A stretch of DNA of 64,000 bases from an uncultured Collinsella sp. (GTDB lineage Bacteria; Actinomycetota; Coriobacteriia; Coriobacteriales; Coriobacteriaceae). A program made the position numbers and the translations under genes. Location of the stretch: positions 62,001 through 126,000 of the forward strand of contig CAUESV010000003.1 of assembly GCA_959020715.1 (NCBI GenBank). The letters are read 5' to 3'. Under the pieces are notes generated by a model. It saw only the letters and a program-made list of their open reading frames with translations, had not been told where the DNA came from and made no database searches. Shown here one piece after another: positions 8,040 to 19,667 of the stretch. Each line of letters begins with the position of its first letter. The stretch's first letter is position 1.

Positions 8040-9122
8040 CTATCGCACGAAGTACCAGGGGCTTTCCTGCACAGTGGGCTCCAGCGTAATGCCCGTGCGC
8101 TCGCGGAACAGATCCATGTCCTGCGTTTTCTCCGTCCACCACGCGTTGGGCTTAAAGGTCATGCTCTCAGCGACATGACCGACAAATACGCTGTTGCGCA
8201 GCTTGGAGAAGTCGGTGTTCATAATCAGGATGGACATGAGCACCAGCACAATACCCAGGACCTTGATCGCGCCGGCGGACTCGGCATAGACACCAATGCC
8301 CACCAGTACGGTGACGACCGTCTCGAAAGACATTACGACGGGAACTTTCGATGTCTCGAGCCCCATGGACAGACCCTGCATATATAAGATGTAAGCCACG
8401 GCTGTGGGGATGAGTCCAAAGCCAAGGAACAGCAGCAGCAGCTGTGGCGACATTGCCGCGGCGACATCCGGCCACGGAGCCGCGATAGCCGCCATAACCG
8501 CACCGCCAAAAACAAGGCCCCAAAACGTGACAGCCAGCGGGTGGACCGTCTTGGTTGCTATCCGGCTAAACACCGCGAGCGACGCCCCGCAAAAGCCTGC
8601 AATCACGCCCGACGTGACGCCCCAAACCGAAAAATGGAAACCGGAAAGGTCGCCATTAGTTACTGCAAGTACACAGCCCCCTATGTTAAAAGCGATGGCA
8701 ACGAGCTTGTTGGGGGTCACGTCCTCGCGATAAAGCACGCGGCCGAGCACGACGCCAAACACCGGCGAGGTATAGAGCAGCACCGAGGCCGTGGACATGC
8801 CCACCTCGCCCATACACTCGTAATAGCAAGTGTTGGCGGCGGCCAAACCGACGATACCGACAAGCGCGCAGGAAACAAGCTCTTTAGGGCTTGCCTTGAA
8901 CAGGGCCAGCGGACCCTGAGCCACGGTAGACCCCTCACCCGGACGGCAGCCCATAAACATCAGGACCGGCGCCAAGATAAGCGCTCCGACCAACAAGCGA
9001 AAGGCAGCCATACTCTGGGACGTAACGCCCATGGCCGAGATGCCGTTTACAAAGATTCCGATGCTGCCCCACATAAGCGCGGCAATCAGCACCAGCACAT
9101 AGCCCAGATTGCTTTTCTTCAA
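8040..9122 (-). CDS. EamA-family (DMT superfamily) transporter
   Basis: Ten-helix drug/metabolite-type permease of about 360 residues with two EamA repeats: LIAALMWGSIGIFVNGIS near the N-terminus and the second repeat from about residue 170 (WGVTSGVIAGFCGASLAVFSR). Such proteins move amino acids or small metabolites. A start at TTG 9122 is preferred, as GAGGAGG lies 5 bases upstream; a GTG at 9158 without a good site is the alternative. About 40 extra residues follow the last helix (rich in Trp, Glu and Thr, ending SPWYFVR), which is unusual. It lies between the PTS operon and the second SIS gene and shares the proposed GntR site. Confidence 0.85.
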   Translation of the reverse strand: MKKSNLGYVLVLIAALMWGSIGIFVNGISAMGVTSQSMAAFRLLVGALILAPVLMFMGCRPGEGSTVAQGPLALFKASPKELVSCALVGIVGLAAANTCYYECMGEVGMSTASVLLYTSPVFGVVLGRVLYREDVTPNKLVAIAFNIGGCVLAVTNGDLSGFHFSVWGVTSGVIAGFCGASLAVFSRIATKTVHPLAVTFWGLVFGGAVMAAIAAPWPDVAAAMSPQLLLLFLGFGLIPTAVAYILYMQGLSMGLETSKVPVVMSFETVVTVLVGIGVYAESAGAIKVLGIVLVLMSILIMNTDFSKLRNSVFVGHVAESMTFKPNAWWTEKTQDMDLFRERTGITLEPTVQESPWYFVR

Positions 9123-9162
9123 CGCAGCCTCCTCGGTATTGTTTCCAATATGTTTCACACTA

Positions 9163-9180
9163 CGTTATAGTCGTTATATA
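9163..9180. promoter_or_regulatory. candidate GntR operator, site C (EamA promoter)
   Basis: On the minus strand this reads TATATAACGACTATAACG, a direct repeat of ATAACG with 3-base spacing. It matches the TATAACG-NCT core of sites A and B and lies just upstream of the EamA gene. Confidence 0.4.
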
Positions 9181-9241
9181 CATTTTTCAAGGCACAAATC
9201 GGCAAACGGGAAATCTCTAGACAAAGGGAGTGTCCCGCCAG

Positions 9242-9416
9242 CCACGGTATCGTCGATGTTTTGGCAATGTCAGCGAAAACCCGCCAGAGCGAGCAAGGTG
9301 CCTTGAAACGAGGCGGCATTGACCTTCTGGTCATGCCGCCGAAGCTGAAAGGCAGATTGCCGCTCTGGCGGGTTTGCAGCGTCGAGCGGTTACGGCGTTT
9401 GGTAAAACGCCGTAAC
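9242..9416. repeat. 175-bp structured dispersed element, copy 2
   Basis: This copy matches 902-1076 over its full 175 bases. The outer stem is a perfect 15 bp here (AAACCCGCCAGAGCG with CGCTCTGGCGGGTTT), the inner stem reads TGACC/GGTCA instead of TGATC/GATCA, and the terminal stem CGGCGTTT/AAACGCCG instead of CGCGGTTT/AAACCGCG. Its right edge overlaps the TAG stop codon of the minus-strand SIS gene by one base, as copy 1 abuts the GntR stop. Confidence 0.82.
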
Positions 9417-10408
9417 TAATACTCAAGCTTCCACATGTAGCGGCGCGTCATGTAGTCCTTGTGGGTGACGGCAGAGAGCGCGCGCATATACACGTTGTTG
9501 AGGATCGGCGCAAAGATCAGGTGGTTGAAGTATTCGCTCACGCTGTCCTTGATGTCGTTGAGGCCGAGCTCCTTGGCGTCGAGCTGATAGACGCGCTCGC
9601 CACCGTACTGGTTGACGAAGCGGATGCCGCGCTCGTCGTTGCAGCGGCTGCGGCCGACGCTGATGAGCTGGAACAGCGAAGTGCGCTTGTCCAGGATCTC
9701 GAAGGGGCCGTGGAAGAAGTCACAGGTGTTGATGGTGCAGGAGTCGATCTGCAGCATCTCCTGCACGTTGCAGATGCTAAAGACGTAGGCGGCACCAAAG
9801 AGCGGGCCCTGGGCCATGACGTTGATGCAAGGCTTGTCGGCGTTCTGCTCGGCCCACTTAGCAGCGAGCGGACGGGTGTACTCGACGGCCTTGCGATAGA
9901 TGGGGTCGACCAAGTCGAACGCGGCCATAGCGGTCTCGTACTCGGCATAGCCCTCGGTCTGCTGCGTGAGTTCCATGGCGATCATGGTCACGACGGCGGA
10001 GTTGGTACGGCCCATGCAGGACTCGTCGACGGCCAGGCTGTCATACTGGATCTTGTAGTCGCAGACCTCGGTGAGGCCGGACTCGTCAACATAGATGGCG
10101 ATGGTGCTGGCGCCGTGGTCCTTGGCGACCTGGGCGGCGACGATGGTCTCCTTGGTGCCGCGCATGGACACGACGACGGCCAGGGTGTTCTCGTTAACGT
10201 AGGCGGGGGTTGCGTGCACGAACTCGTTGCTGGTGTAGCTGGAGCTCACGACCTGCGTGGCCTCGTGCTCCATAAAGTAGTGGGCAGGATAGTTGCCGCC
10301 GTTGGATCCGCCGGCGCCAATCCACACGACGCGCTTGATGCCGCCCTTGTCTGCCTTGTCAGCCAAAACCTGGGAGACGACATCCTTAACCTGTTCCTGA
10401 GTAGTCAT
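9416..10408 (-). CDS. second SIS-domain FrlB/GfrE-like deglycase
   Basis: Double-SIS protein of 330 residues, a distant paralogue of the one at 4052-5035. It has WIGAGGSNGGNYPAHYF near residue 30, VVSMRGTKETIVAAQ near 80, the CDFFHGPFEILD motif and the family C-terminus MTRRYMWKLEY. In gfr operons of enterobacteria two such deglycases with different substrates (glucoselysine-6-P and fructoselysine-6-P) accompany one mannose-type PTS; two paralogues beside one PTS here fits that picture. It is transcribed away from a GntR gene with a shared operator-like promoter. Exact substrate unknown. Confidence 0.8.
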   Translation of the reverse strand: MTTQEQVKDVVSQVLADKADKGGIKRVVWIGAGGSNGGNYPAHYFMEHEATQVVSSSYTSNEFVHATPAYVNENTLAVVVSMRGTKETIVAAQVAKDHGASTIAIYVDESGLTEVCDYKIQYDSLAVDESCMGRTNSAVVTMIAMELTQQTEGYAEYETAMAAFDLVDPIYRKAVEYTRPLAAKWAEQNADKPCINVMAQGPLFGAAYVFSICNVQEMLQIDSCTINTCDFFHGPFEILDKRTSLFQLISVGRSRCNDERGIRFVNQYGGERVYQLDAKELGLNDIKDSVSEYFNHLIFAPILNNVYMRALSAVTHKDYMTRRYMWKLEY

Positions 10409-10449
10409 CGTGCATCAGCCTTTCTTCTCGTTTGATGCTCATCACAGGC

Positions 10450-10470
10450 ATACAAGTTACATACATGTTT
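10450..10470. promoter_or_regulatory. candidate operator for second GntR, SIS-proximal
   Basis: ATACAAGTTACATACATGTT lies 41 bases from the SIS start codon. It is repeated with two changes at 10589-10608 in the same divergent intergenic region. Confidence 0.5.
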
Positions 10471-10588
10471 TGGCTATGTCGACTAGTTGTATGCTATATT
10501 TGTCTTAGAAATTTTGCTGATGTGGTTTTCGATAACTAGCTACCAGCGGTTTTGTTGTTGTATTGAATACATGTTTGATTAGACTCGA

Positions 10589-10608
10589 ATACAAGTTAGA
10601 TACAGGTT
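10589..10608. promoter_or_regulatory. candidate operator for second GntR, GntR-proximal
   Basis: ATACAAGTTAGATACAGGTT sits directly before the GntR start codon and matches 10450-10469 at 18 of 20 positions. A third half-like ATACATGTTT lies at 10567-10576. Overlap with the GntR leader suggests autorepression. Confidence 0.5.
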
Positions 10609-10614
10609 GATCGC

Positions 10615-11337
10615 ATGAATGCTTCGTCTAAAAAGAAACTGGCCCAATACGAGCGCTTGGCGGGCATGCTGCGCGACCGCATCGCCGCCGGCACCTACGC
10701 ACGCGAAGACAAGCTGCCGTCCGAGATGGAACTCATGGACGAATCGGGTCTGTCGCGCAGCACCGTGCGCCACGCCCTTAAGGTGCTCGTTGATGAGGGC
10801 CTGGTGCGCACCGAGCGCGGGCGTGGCGCCTTTGTGGCTAACACGCCGGCGCTCCACGAGAACAACCTGGTGTTTTCGAGCTATACGGCGCAGGTCCAGG
10901 GTCAGGGCATGAAGCCCACCACGCGCACGGTGGACTCGGGCTTTACCAAGGCGGGCGGCAGCATAGCTAAGTTCTTTGATGCCGCCGTGGGCAGCAAGCT
11001 CGTCAAACTTGTCCGTCTGCGTTATCTGGACGATGCGCCGCTGTGCCTGGAGACCACCTATCTGCCGCCAAGCTTTGAGGCACTCATCGACCGCGATATC
11101 AACGGTTCGCTCTACGCCACGCTGCGCCAAGAATTCCATCGCGCGCCGGCACAGGGGCATAAGACCTTTGAGGTGTGCTATGCCTCGCAAAACGAAGCGT
11201 TTTTGCTCAACGTTGAGCGTGGGCAGGCGCTGATCCTGATCACCGACTACGTCTACGACACCGACGGCCGCCCGCTCCATGTCTCCAAGCGCATCCAACG
11301 CACCGACCGCGCCAAATACACCGAGCCCATCGGCTAA
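10615..11337 (+). CDS. GntR/HutC-family transcriptional regulator
   Basis: Second HutC-type regulator of the sugar region, 240 residues. The winged helix (about 8-80) contains LPSEMELMDESGLSRSTVR, and the UTRA domain (about 95-235) follows. Its similarity to the regulator at 1077 is low outside the HTH, so the two probably sense different ligands. It is divergent from the adjacent SIS gene and the shared intergenic region holds two near-identical 20-bp operator-like repeats. It ends convergently against the GNAT gene, with a short palindromic repeat between them. Confidence 0.88.
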   Translation: MNASSKKKLAQYERLAGMLRDRIAAGTYAREDKLPSEMELMDESGLSRSTVRHALKVLVDEGLVRTERGRGAFVANTPALHENNLVFSSYTAQVQGQGMKPTTRTVDSGFTKAGGSIAKFFDAAVGSKLVKLVRLRYLDDAPLCLETTYLPPSFEALIDRDINGSLYATLRQEFHRAPAQGHKTFEVCYASQNEAFLLNVERGQALILITDYVYDTDGRPLHVSKRIQRTDRAKYTEPIG

Positions 11338-11370
11338 CCTGCCAAAATAAACCTGTCCCTAAATGGTAGG
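11338..11370. repeat. short palindromic repeat with AGGGACAGGTTTA core, reverse copy
   Basis: CCTGCCAAAATAAACCTGTCCCT followed by AAATGGTAGG is the reverse-oriented counterpart of 3905-3939. It abuts the GntR stop codon on one side, and on the other supplies the stop codon of the convergent GNAT gene (11359-11361). Confidence 0.7.
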
Positions 11371-11949
11371 TTTGGGGAGGTCGGGGAACCAGGTTGGTTT
11401 GGGTTGGTTGGGAACGCGCTCGACCAGGACCAACTCCATCCAACACATATCGTACCAGCGACCGAACTTTTGGGCGCAGCGATCGAAGGCGCCCACCAGG
11501 CGATATCCCATATGGGCATGGAAATCCTGGCTGTTGTGCGTCAGGTACTCATCGTCCTTGTCGTGCGGCACGGCAATGAGCGCGCACATGTTGGTGATGC
11601 CCATCGCGATCAGGCATTGCTTGAGCGCATCGTGCAGCTTGCGGCCCAGCCCGCCGTGGCGCACATCGCGCGCCAGGTAGATCGAGGTCTCGACCGACCA
11701 GTCATAGGCCTCGCGGCTGTTGAGCGGACTCACATAGGCATAGCCTACCGGACGCCCGTCCAGCTCCATCACCAGATACGGATAGCGCTTGAGCGTGCGC
11801 TCGATGCGCCCGGCGAACTCCTCAACGCTCGGCACCTCGTATTCGCAGGTAATCGCCGTCTGGCGCACATACGGCTCATAGATGGCAAGCAACGCCGGCG
11901 CATCATCGGGCGTCGCCAGGCGAATCGTCGGCTCGGACATCTCGGTCAT
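11359..11949 (-). CDS. GNAT-family N-acetyltransferase (phosphinothricin-type)
   Basis: Acetyl-CoA-dependent N-acetyltransferase, 196 residues, close in layout to phosphinothricin/methionine sulfone acetyltransferases: TIRLATPDDAPALLAIYEPYV at the N-terminus, the VEEFAGRIE segment, YAYVSPLNSREAYDWSVE, the acetyl-CoA loop RHGGLGRKLHDAL, and FHAHMGYRLVG near the end. ATG 11949 has an AGAAGG site upstream. The last ~12 residues (rich in Pro/Lys, ending PKPTI) are encoded by repeat-derived DNA, so the native C-terminus seems to have been replaced or extended. Confidence 0.85.
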   Translation of the reverse strand: MTEMSEPTIRLATPDDAPALLAIYEPYVRQTAITCEYEVPSVEEFAGRIERTLKRYPYLVMELDGRPVGYAYVSPLNSREAYDWSVETSIYLARDVRHGGLGRKLHDALKQCLIAMGITNMCALIAVPHDKDDEYLTHNSQDFHAHMGYRLVGAFDRCAQKFGRWYDMCWMELVLVERVPNQPKPTWFPDLPKPTI

Positions 11950-11974
11950 ACAACCCTTCTCCCTCAAAAGCAAA

Positions 11975-12009
11975 GGCCGCCCTGCGCCAAACCCAGGCGT
12001 AGGACGGCC
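11975..12009 (-). terminator. terminator after threonine aldolase gene
   Basis: On the minus strand, GGCCGTCCTACGCCT pairs imperfectly with GGCGCAGGGCGGCC and is followed by TTTGCTTTT. It lies 17 bases after the aldolase stop codon. Confidence 0.75.
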
Positions 12010-12026
12010 CTCGTCATTGCATCAAG

Positions 12027-13052
12027 CTACAGGACAGCCGCCAACGCGTCGATGTCCTCCTGCGTCGTGGCCCAGCTGGTGCAAAAACGCACCACCGTGT
12101 GGGTATCGTCGTACTTTTCCCAGTACTCGATCGCCGCATGCTCGCGAATGCGGGCCATGTCCTCGTTGGGCAGAATCACGAACTGCTGGTTGGTCGGCGT
12201 CTCCAAGAAGAACTGGTAGCCGCGCTCGTGCAGCACGCGACGAAGTGCCTGCGCGGTTTCGATCGCCTGGCGACCAATCTCAAAATACAGGCCGTCGGTA
12301 AAGAGTGCCTCAAACTGCACGCCCGTCAGGCGCCCCTTGGCCAGCAACGCACCGTGCTGTTTAATGCGCGGAATGGGATGCGCCGGAACGTGCATGCCGC
12401 AAAACACCACGGCCTCGCCGCAAAGCGCGCCACACTTGGTGCCGCCGATGTAGAACACGTCGCACAGCTGTGCCAGCTCGGGCAGGGTAATGTCGCACTC
12501 ATCGGCTGCCAGCGCATAGGCCAGGCGGGCGCCGTCCACAAACAGCGGAATCTCACGCTTTTGGCACACCGCATAAATCTCGGCCAGCTCGGCCTTTGAG
12601 TACAGCGTGCCGTACTCGGTCGACAGGCTCACGTACACGGCGCCCGGGAACACTGTGTGCTCGTAGCTCTCGTTTTCGTAAAACACCTGGATATAGTTCT
12701 CGAGGTCCTCGGCGTGCATCTTGCCCTCGTAGCCGGGGATGGTGAGCACCTTGTGGCCGCCAAACTCGATAGCGCCCGCCTCGTGGCAGGCAACGTGGCC
12801 GGTCTCGGCGGCAACCACGCCCTCGTACGGCGCGAGCAGCATGTCAATCACCGTCGCGTTGGTCTGCGTGCCGCCCACCAGCAAAAACACGTCGGCATCG
12901 GGGGCCTGACAGGCCTCGCGGATCAGCTGCTTGGCACGCTCGGTGCGCGCATCGGTACCATAGCCGGGCTGCGGCTCCATGTTGGTGTCGACGAGCGCCT
13001 GCAGCACCGCCGGATGTGCGCCGTGGGAATAGTCGTTGTTGAACGCGAGCAT
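12027..13052 (-). CDS. ltaE: low-specificity L-threonine aldolase
   Basis: PLP enzyme of fold type I that cleaves L-threonine (and often allo-threonine) to glycine and acetaldehyde. It has 341 residues, the usual length. Features: FNNDYSHGAHPAVLQAL at the N-terminus, LLVGGTQTNATVIDMLL near 57-73, ETGHVACHEAGA near 83-94, VDGARLAYAL, and the PLP-lysine motif YIGGTKCGAL. A GAGAGGA site precedes the ATG. Monocistronic in appearance, with a terminator behind it. A related beta-eliminating lyase cannot be fully excluded but the motif set is that of threonine aldolases. Confidence 0.9.
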   Translation of the reverse strand: MLAFNNDYSHGAHPAVLQALVDTNMEPQPGYGTDARTERAKQLIREACQAPDADVFLLVGGTQTNATVIDMLLAPYEGVVAAETGHVACHEAGAIEFGGHKVLTIPGYEGKMHAEDLENYIQVFYENESYEHTVFPGAVYVSLSTEYGTLYSKAELAEIYAVCQKREIPLFVDGARLAYALAADECDITLPELAQLCDVFYIGGTKCGALCGEAVVFCGMHVPAHPIPRIKQHGALLAKGRLTGVQFEALFTDGLYFEIGRQAIETAQALRRVLHERGYQFFLETPTNQQFVILPNEDMARIREHAAIEYWEKYDDTHTVVRFCTSWATTQEDIDALAAVL

Positions 13053-13097
13053 GGCAATCCTCTCTTACCAGGTATCGTCCAGATGATTCAGGTGGGG

Positions 13098-13961
13098 CTA
13101 TTGTACGCCGTGAGGATAGGCAATGCGCGCGGCAAGGCACTCAAGCGCCAACACCAGGGCAAAGCCGCAGCTCACGTCAGTCAAAAAGTGTGCACCGATC
13201 ACGATACGGCCAAAGGCGACGAGCACCGCAACCGCAGCCGCCGCCCAAAAGACCACGCGGCGACGCGAAGGCTTTTCCGTAAAGGCCGCCGCGGGAAGCC
13301 CGGCGAGCATAAGGCCGATCGCCGCATGCGCCGTGTGTCCGCTCGCAAACGACTTAAAGCCGTCCTTGATCACGCCGGCGGCGATATAGCTCCACTTGTC
13401 GGGATTGCCGATCACCCACCACGGCTGAAAATTGAGCCCCGGCGTGACCTCGATCACGCGCATGCGCGGGCGCGACCACAGCGGCTTGACGATCACGTTG
13501 AGGATGATGGCCTGGGCAACCCACACGGCAAGCACCATCAGCGCCCAGCGCCTGAGATCGTCGGGGTCGGTGTCGCGCGTAAGGCGATAGGCGATGAGGT
13601 TGGCCGCGATGGCCAGCGTAAACGTCAGTACCAGCTGAAACGCGATGAGCTTACCGCCGACGCGCAGCGATCCGATAATCTCGTAGCCGACCAGGCCCAC
13701 GTTGATCAAAACGCCCAGCGCGGCGAGCCACTTGCTCGCCTTGGAATCGGGGCGTGCCGAGCGCACGAGCATAACGCCCGCGACGCTCGCCGTCAGCTCG
13801 AACGGCAGCTCGCCGGCCGCCTCGACAAAGCGGCCAAACAGGCTAGACGAGTTAAACAGCGCACTCGAGATCTGGTAATCGAAAAAAGACCCGACGAGCA
13901 GACAAAAGGCCAGGATGACCGCGATAGCAGCGGCATCTTTCTTATAGATATACCCGAACAT
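13098..13961 (-). CDS. PAP2-family membrane phosphatase
   Basis: Multi-pass membrane protein of 287 residues with a C-terminal PAP2/acid phosphatase core. Visible active-site motifs are KPLWSRPRM (motif I-like), FASGHTAHA (motif II, SGH) and GRIVIGAHFLTDV (motif III, with its catalytic His and Asp). Members dephosphorylate undecaprenyl pyrophosphate, phosphatidic acid or phosphatidylglycerophosphate. Several helices precede the core. GGAAGGAA stands before the ATG. Substrate not deducible. Confidence 0.82.
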   Translation of the reverse strand: MFGYIYKKDAAAIAVILAFCLLVGSFFDYQISSALFNSSSLFGRFVEAAGELPFELTASVAGVMLVRSARPDSKASKWLAALGVLINVGLVGYEIIGSLRVGGKLIAFQLVLTFTLAIAANLIAYRLTRDTDPDDLRRWALMVLAVWVAQAIILNVIVKPLWSRPRMRVIEVTPGLNFQPWWVIGNPDKWSYIAAGVIKDGFKSFASGHTAHAAIGLMLAGLPAAAFTEKPSRRRVVFWAAAAVAVLVAFGRIVIGAHFLTDVSCGFALVLALECLAARIAYPHGVQ

Positions 13962-14000
13962 GCTTTCCTTCCGATGGGGTCAGATTACCCAAATGGGGCG

Positions 14001-14017
14001 TTTGCAGCGTCGACCCG

Positions 14018-14020
<3 letters not shown>
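14001..14020. repeat. possible terminal fragment of the 175-bp element
   Basis: TTTGCAGCGTCGACCCGTTA matches the element segment TTTGCAGCGTCGAGCGGTTA (9373-9392) at 18 of 20 bases. It ends exactly on the TTA that is the mfd stop codon. It is the only trace of the element here, so it may be a remnant or a coincidence. Confidence 0.4.
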
Positions 14021-17650
<3,630 letters not shown>

Positions 17651-17673
17651 GCTGTTCCTCCGGCATCGCAACG

Positions 17674-17703
17674 CCAAAAGCCCGCCGAGGCAAGCTCGGC
17701 GGG
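17674..17703 (-). terminator. terminator between ATP-grasp gene and mfd
   Basis: On the minus strand, CCCGCCGAG-N5-CTCGGCGGG (9 bp) is followed by CTTTTGGCG. It ends the transcript of the ATP-grasp gene and lies within the mfd leader. Confidence 0.75.
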
Positions 17704-17872
17704 TCGTTCGTCAAATTCGTTGCCTGTCATGGTAGCGCATGGAGGGGACTCCAGCTCAGGCGTACACCCAGCCCCGCAACAAAAACGCCAGACAGAACTG
17801 AACTCACCGGCCTCGCCAAAATCTCCCCGTCGCGTCGAACGCCGCAACCACGGAAGGTGCCCCAAGAAACGG

Positions 17873-19339
17873 CTATTCCTCAAAAAAGCTCGCAACGTTC
17901 AGGCGGCTCGTCCACTCCCCTATGGTGTTGGCAAAACCGACGCGTGTGTACACGCCCGCAAAACGACCGCGATACAGGTACAGGCCTTCCATATTAGAAG
18001 CGGGCGCAAAACCAAGATCATCCACAAGTCCTTTGGGCGCCTCTCCTCGATGCGGCCCATCGACAAGCGTTCCGCGCAAGCAGGGAGTCTGATACTGCTG
18101 AGCATACTCCTGCACAATCGCCCCAGCTGCCGCAGCGCGAGCAAGCACCTGGGACCATTCCCGTTCCGTGACATCCAAACCGGCGACAACGCCAACCGCG
18201 TTGTAGCCGCCGCACGGCTTGACAATCCATCGATCCTTTTCGGCAAATCTCGACAACTGGGTGCTTTCGTCCAAAATTTCGGTATAGGGCACATGCTCCC
18301 GTACAAACGATTGCTCCTCCGGGCTCAACAAGGACTGACCGGCCTGAGACCACAAAAACGCAAATACGGTCTTAGTCGCACACGGCCACGTTCTAAAACC
18401 ACCGACGATGCATGCAAGCCCTTCTTGGGCAGCCTCGATTAAGGCCGAGCGTCCGTCGCACGGCTTATCCCACAGCTCGCCGGTCACCGCGCGCCGCCAA
18501 ACGCAATCAATAGGACCAGCAGCATCGCATAGGCGCCTAGCACCGCTCTCTTCTTCGACAATCCGCAGGTCGCGTACATCCGTAAAGCGCGCGACTACAC
18601 CCCGCTGCCTCATAAGGTCGACAAAATGAGCTGCATCTTCCAAGTCGATGCTTTCCGAATAGTCGACGATTGCCACCGAAGCGGGATATATCTTTGATTG
18701 CGGTGCATAGAGCCCCTCGTCAACACAGACCCCGTCGTCCGATCGTGCACTATCCTCGGTGCGGCGAGGATGGGCCAGCTCCCACTCTGCATAGGTCTCA
18801 AACAATGCATCTATCCAGCTGCCGCACAAATCGTACTGCCGAAAGCCGGGGTGGTCGGATGCAAACTCCTCAAAGGAAGGCGTCATTCGCACTGCCTGAC
18901 AGACCGCATCGGTCACTACCATTCCAGCACTGCCGTCGGTATTGAGTTCGCAGAACGTATACGAACCGGCGTCCTCGTCAAGAAAGATATCAACGCGCGC
19001 AAGGGGAATCTGGCAATCATAGCCGGCATCCATGGCGCACAGGTCAGCAAAAGCCGGATCCATGCGAAACCACGCACGCACGGAGGCATCGGAACAAAAC
19101 GCCCGCGTCACCTTGTCCATAATGCCGTACATACGCTCGGCCGCCTCCTTAAGAAGCGCCGTCATATCCTTATCGAATATCTTTGGCGTTAAAGCCCAGG
19201 GCGCAGGATCTCCGTGGTAGAGTGCATGGGTTTGAGACAAGTATTCGTCGCCTTTGCGACGACCAGGTAGGTCACCTTCGCGCGTGCGCACAATGCGCTC
19301 AAAATAATCTTCAAGCTCTCGCGTCTTCAATGTTGCCAC
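17873..19339 (-). CDS. glutathionylspermidine synthase-like ATP-grasp protein
   Basis: 488-residue protein of the pre-ATP-grasp/glutathionylspermidine synthase superfamily, which joins amine and carboxylate groups using ATP. Supporting regions are FLDEDAGSYTFCELNTDGSAGMV (near 130-152, split here in part: FCELNTDGSAGM), VDYSESIDLEDA, RWIVKPCGGYNAVGVVAG (ATP-binding lysine), IVQEYAQQYQTP and the C-terminal GRFAGVYTRVGFANTIGEWTSR. GTG 19339 is preferred, since GGAGGG precedes it, over ATG 19351. True substrate unknown; bacterial members are often unlinked to polyamine metabolism. Confidence 0.65.
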   Translation of the reverse strand: MATLKTRELEDYFERIVRTREGDLPGRRKGDEYLSQTHALYHGDPAPWALTPKIFDKDMTALLKEAAERMYGIMDKVTRAFCSDASVRAWFRMDPAFADLCAMDAGYDCQIPLARVDIFLDEDAGSYTFCELNTDGSAGMVVTDAVCQAVRMTPSFEEFASDHPGFRQYDLCGSWIDALFETYAEWELAHPRRTEDSARSDDGVCVDEGLYAPQSKIYPASVAIVDYSESIDLEDAAHFVDLMRQRGVVARFTDVRDLRIVEEESGARRLCDAAGPIDCVWRRAVTGELWDKPCDGRSALIEAAQEGLACIVGGFRTWPCATKTVFAFLWSQAGQSLLSPEEQSFVREHVPYTEILDESTQLSRFAEKDRWIVKPCGGYNAVGVVAGLDVTEREWSQVLARAAAAGAIVQEYAQQYQTPCLRGTLVDGPHRGEAPKGLVDDLGFAPASNMEGLYLYRGRFAGVYTRVGFANTIGEWTSRLNVASFFEE

Positions 19340-19413
19340 GTTGCCCTCCATTGCTTGATTCTTTGTTCATGCTACGCCAGCACGCCACGACTTCGGCGCG
19401 CTTGAATAGGCTT

Positions 19414-19548
19414 CTAAATTAGCAACACATTTTTGCATGAGGCGGCAGGAAGCAACATATGCTCCTGCTCAAGCGCATGCCCAGCCCCGCAGTTCGTGTA
19501 AAAATCGGTTCCGTCGGGCATCTCGGAGCCACACTTGGTGCAAGACAT
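19414..19548 (-). CDS. 44-residue zinc-ribbon mini-protein, probably truncated
   Basis: The reading begins MSCTKCGSEMPDGTDFYTNCG, a classical zinc_ribbon_2 start with CxxC and a second NCG half that has only one of the two expected Cys. After about 22 residues the homology ends and an unrelated tail leads to TAG. A GAGGGG lies 11 bases upstream. Such ribbons normally head longer membrane proteins, so this is probably a decayed remnant. It fills the gap between the ATP-grasp gene and nth. Confidence 0.5.
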   Translation of the reverse strand: MSCTKCGSEMPDGTDFYTNCGAGHALEQEHMLLPAASCKNVLLI

Positions 19549-19667
19549 ATTCGGGCATCCCCTCACAACAAACGGCATCTGTCGCCATCATATTGAGCCC
19601 TCGCGACCCACATGTGCTGCGCAACATTAGTCGCCGTCCTCGGGTGCCGACAAAATGCGGCGGACCC

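Noticed and set aside
10579..11298. Minus-strand frame opposite the second GntR gene
   Set aside because: Shadow of the GntR gene, which has clear HTH and UTRA domains.
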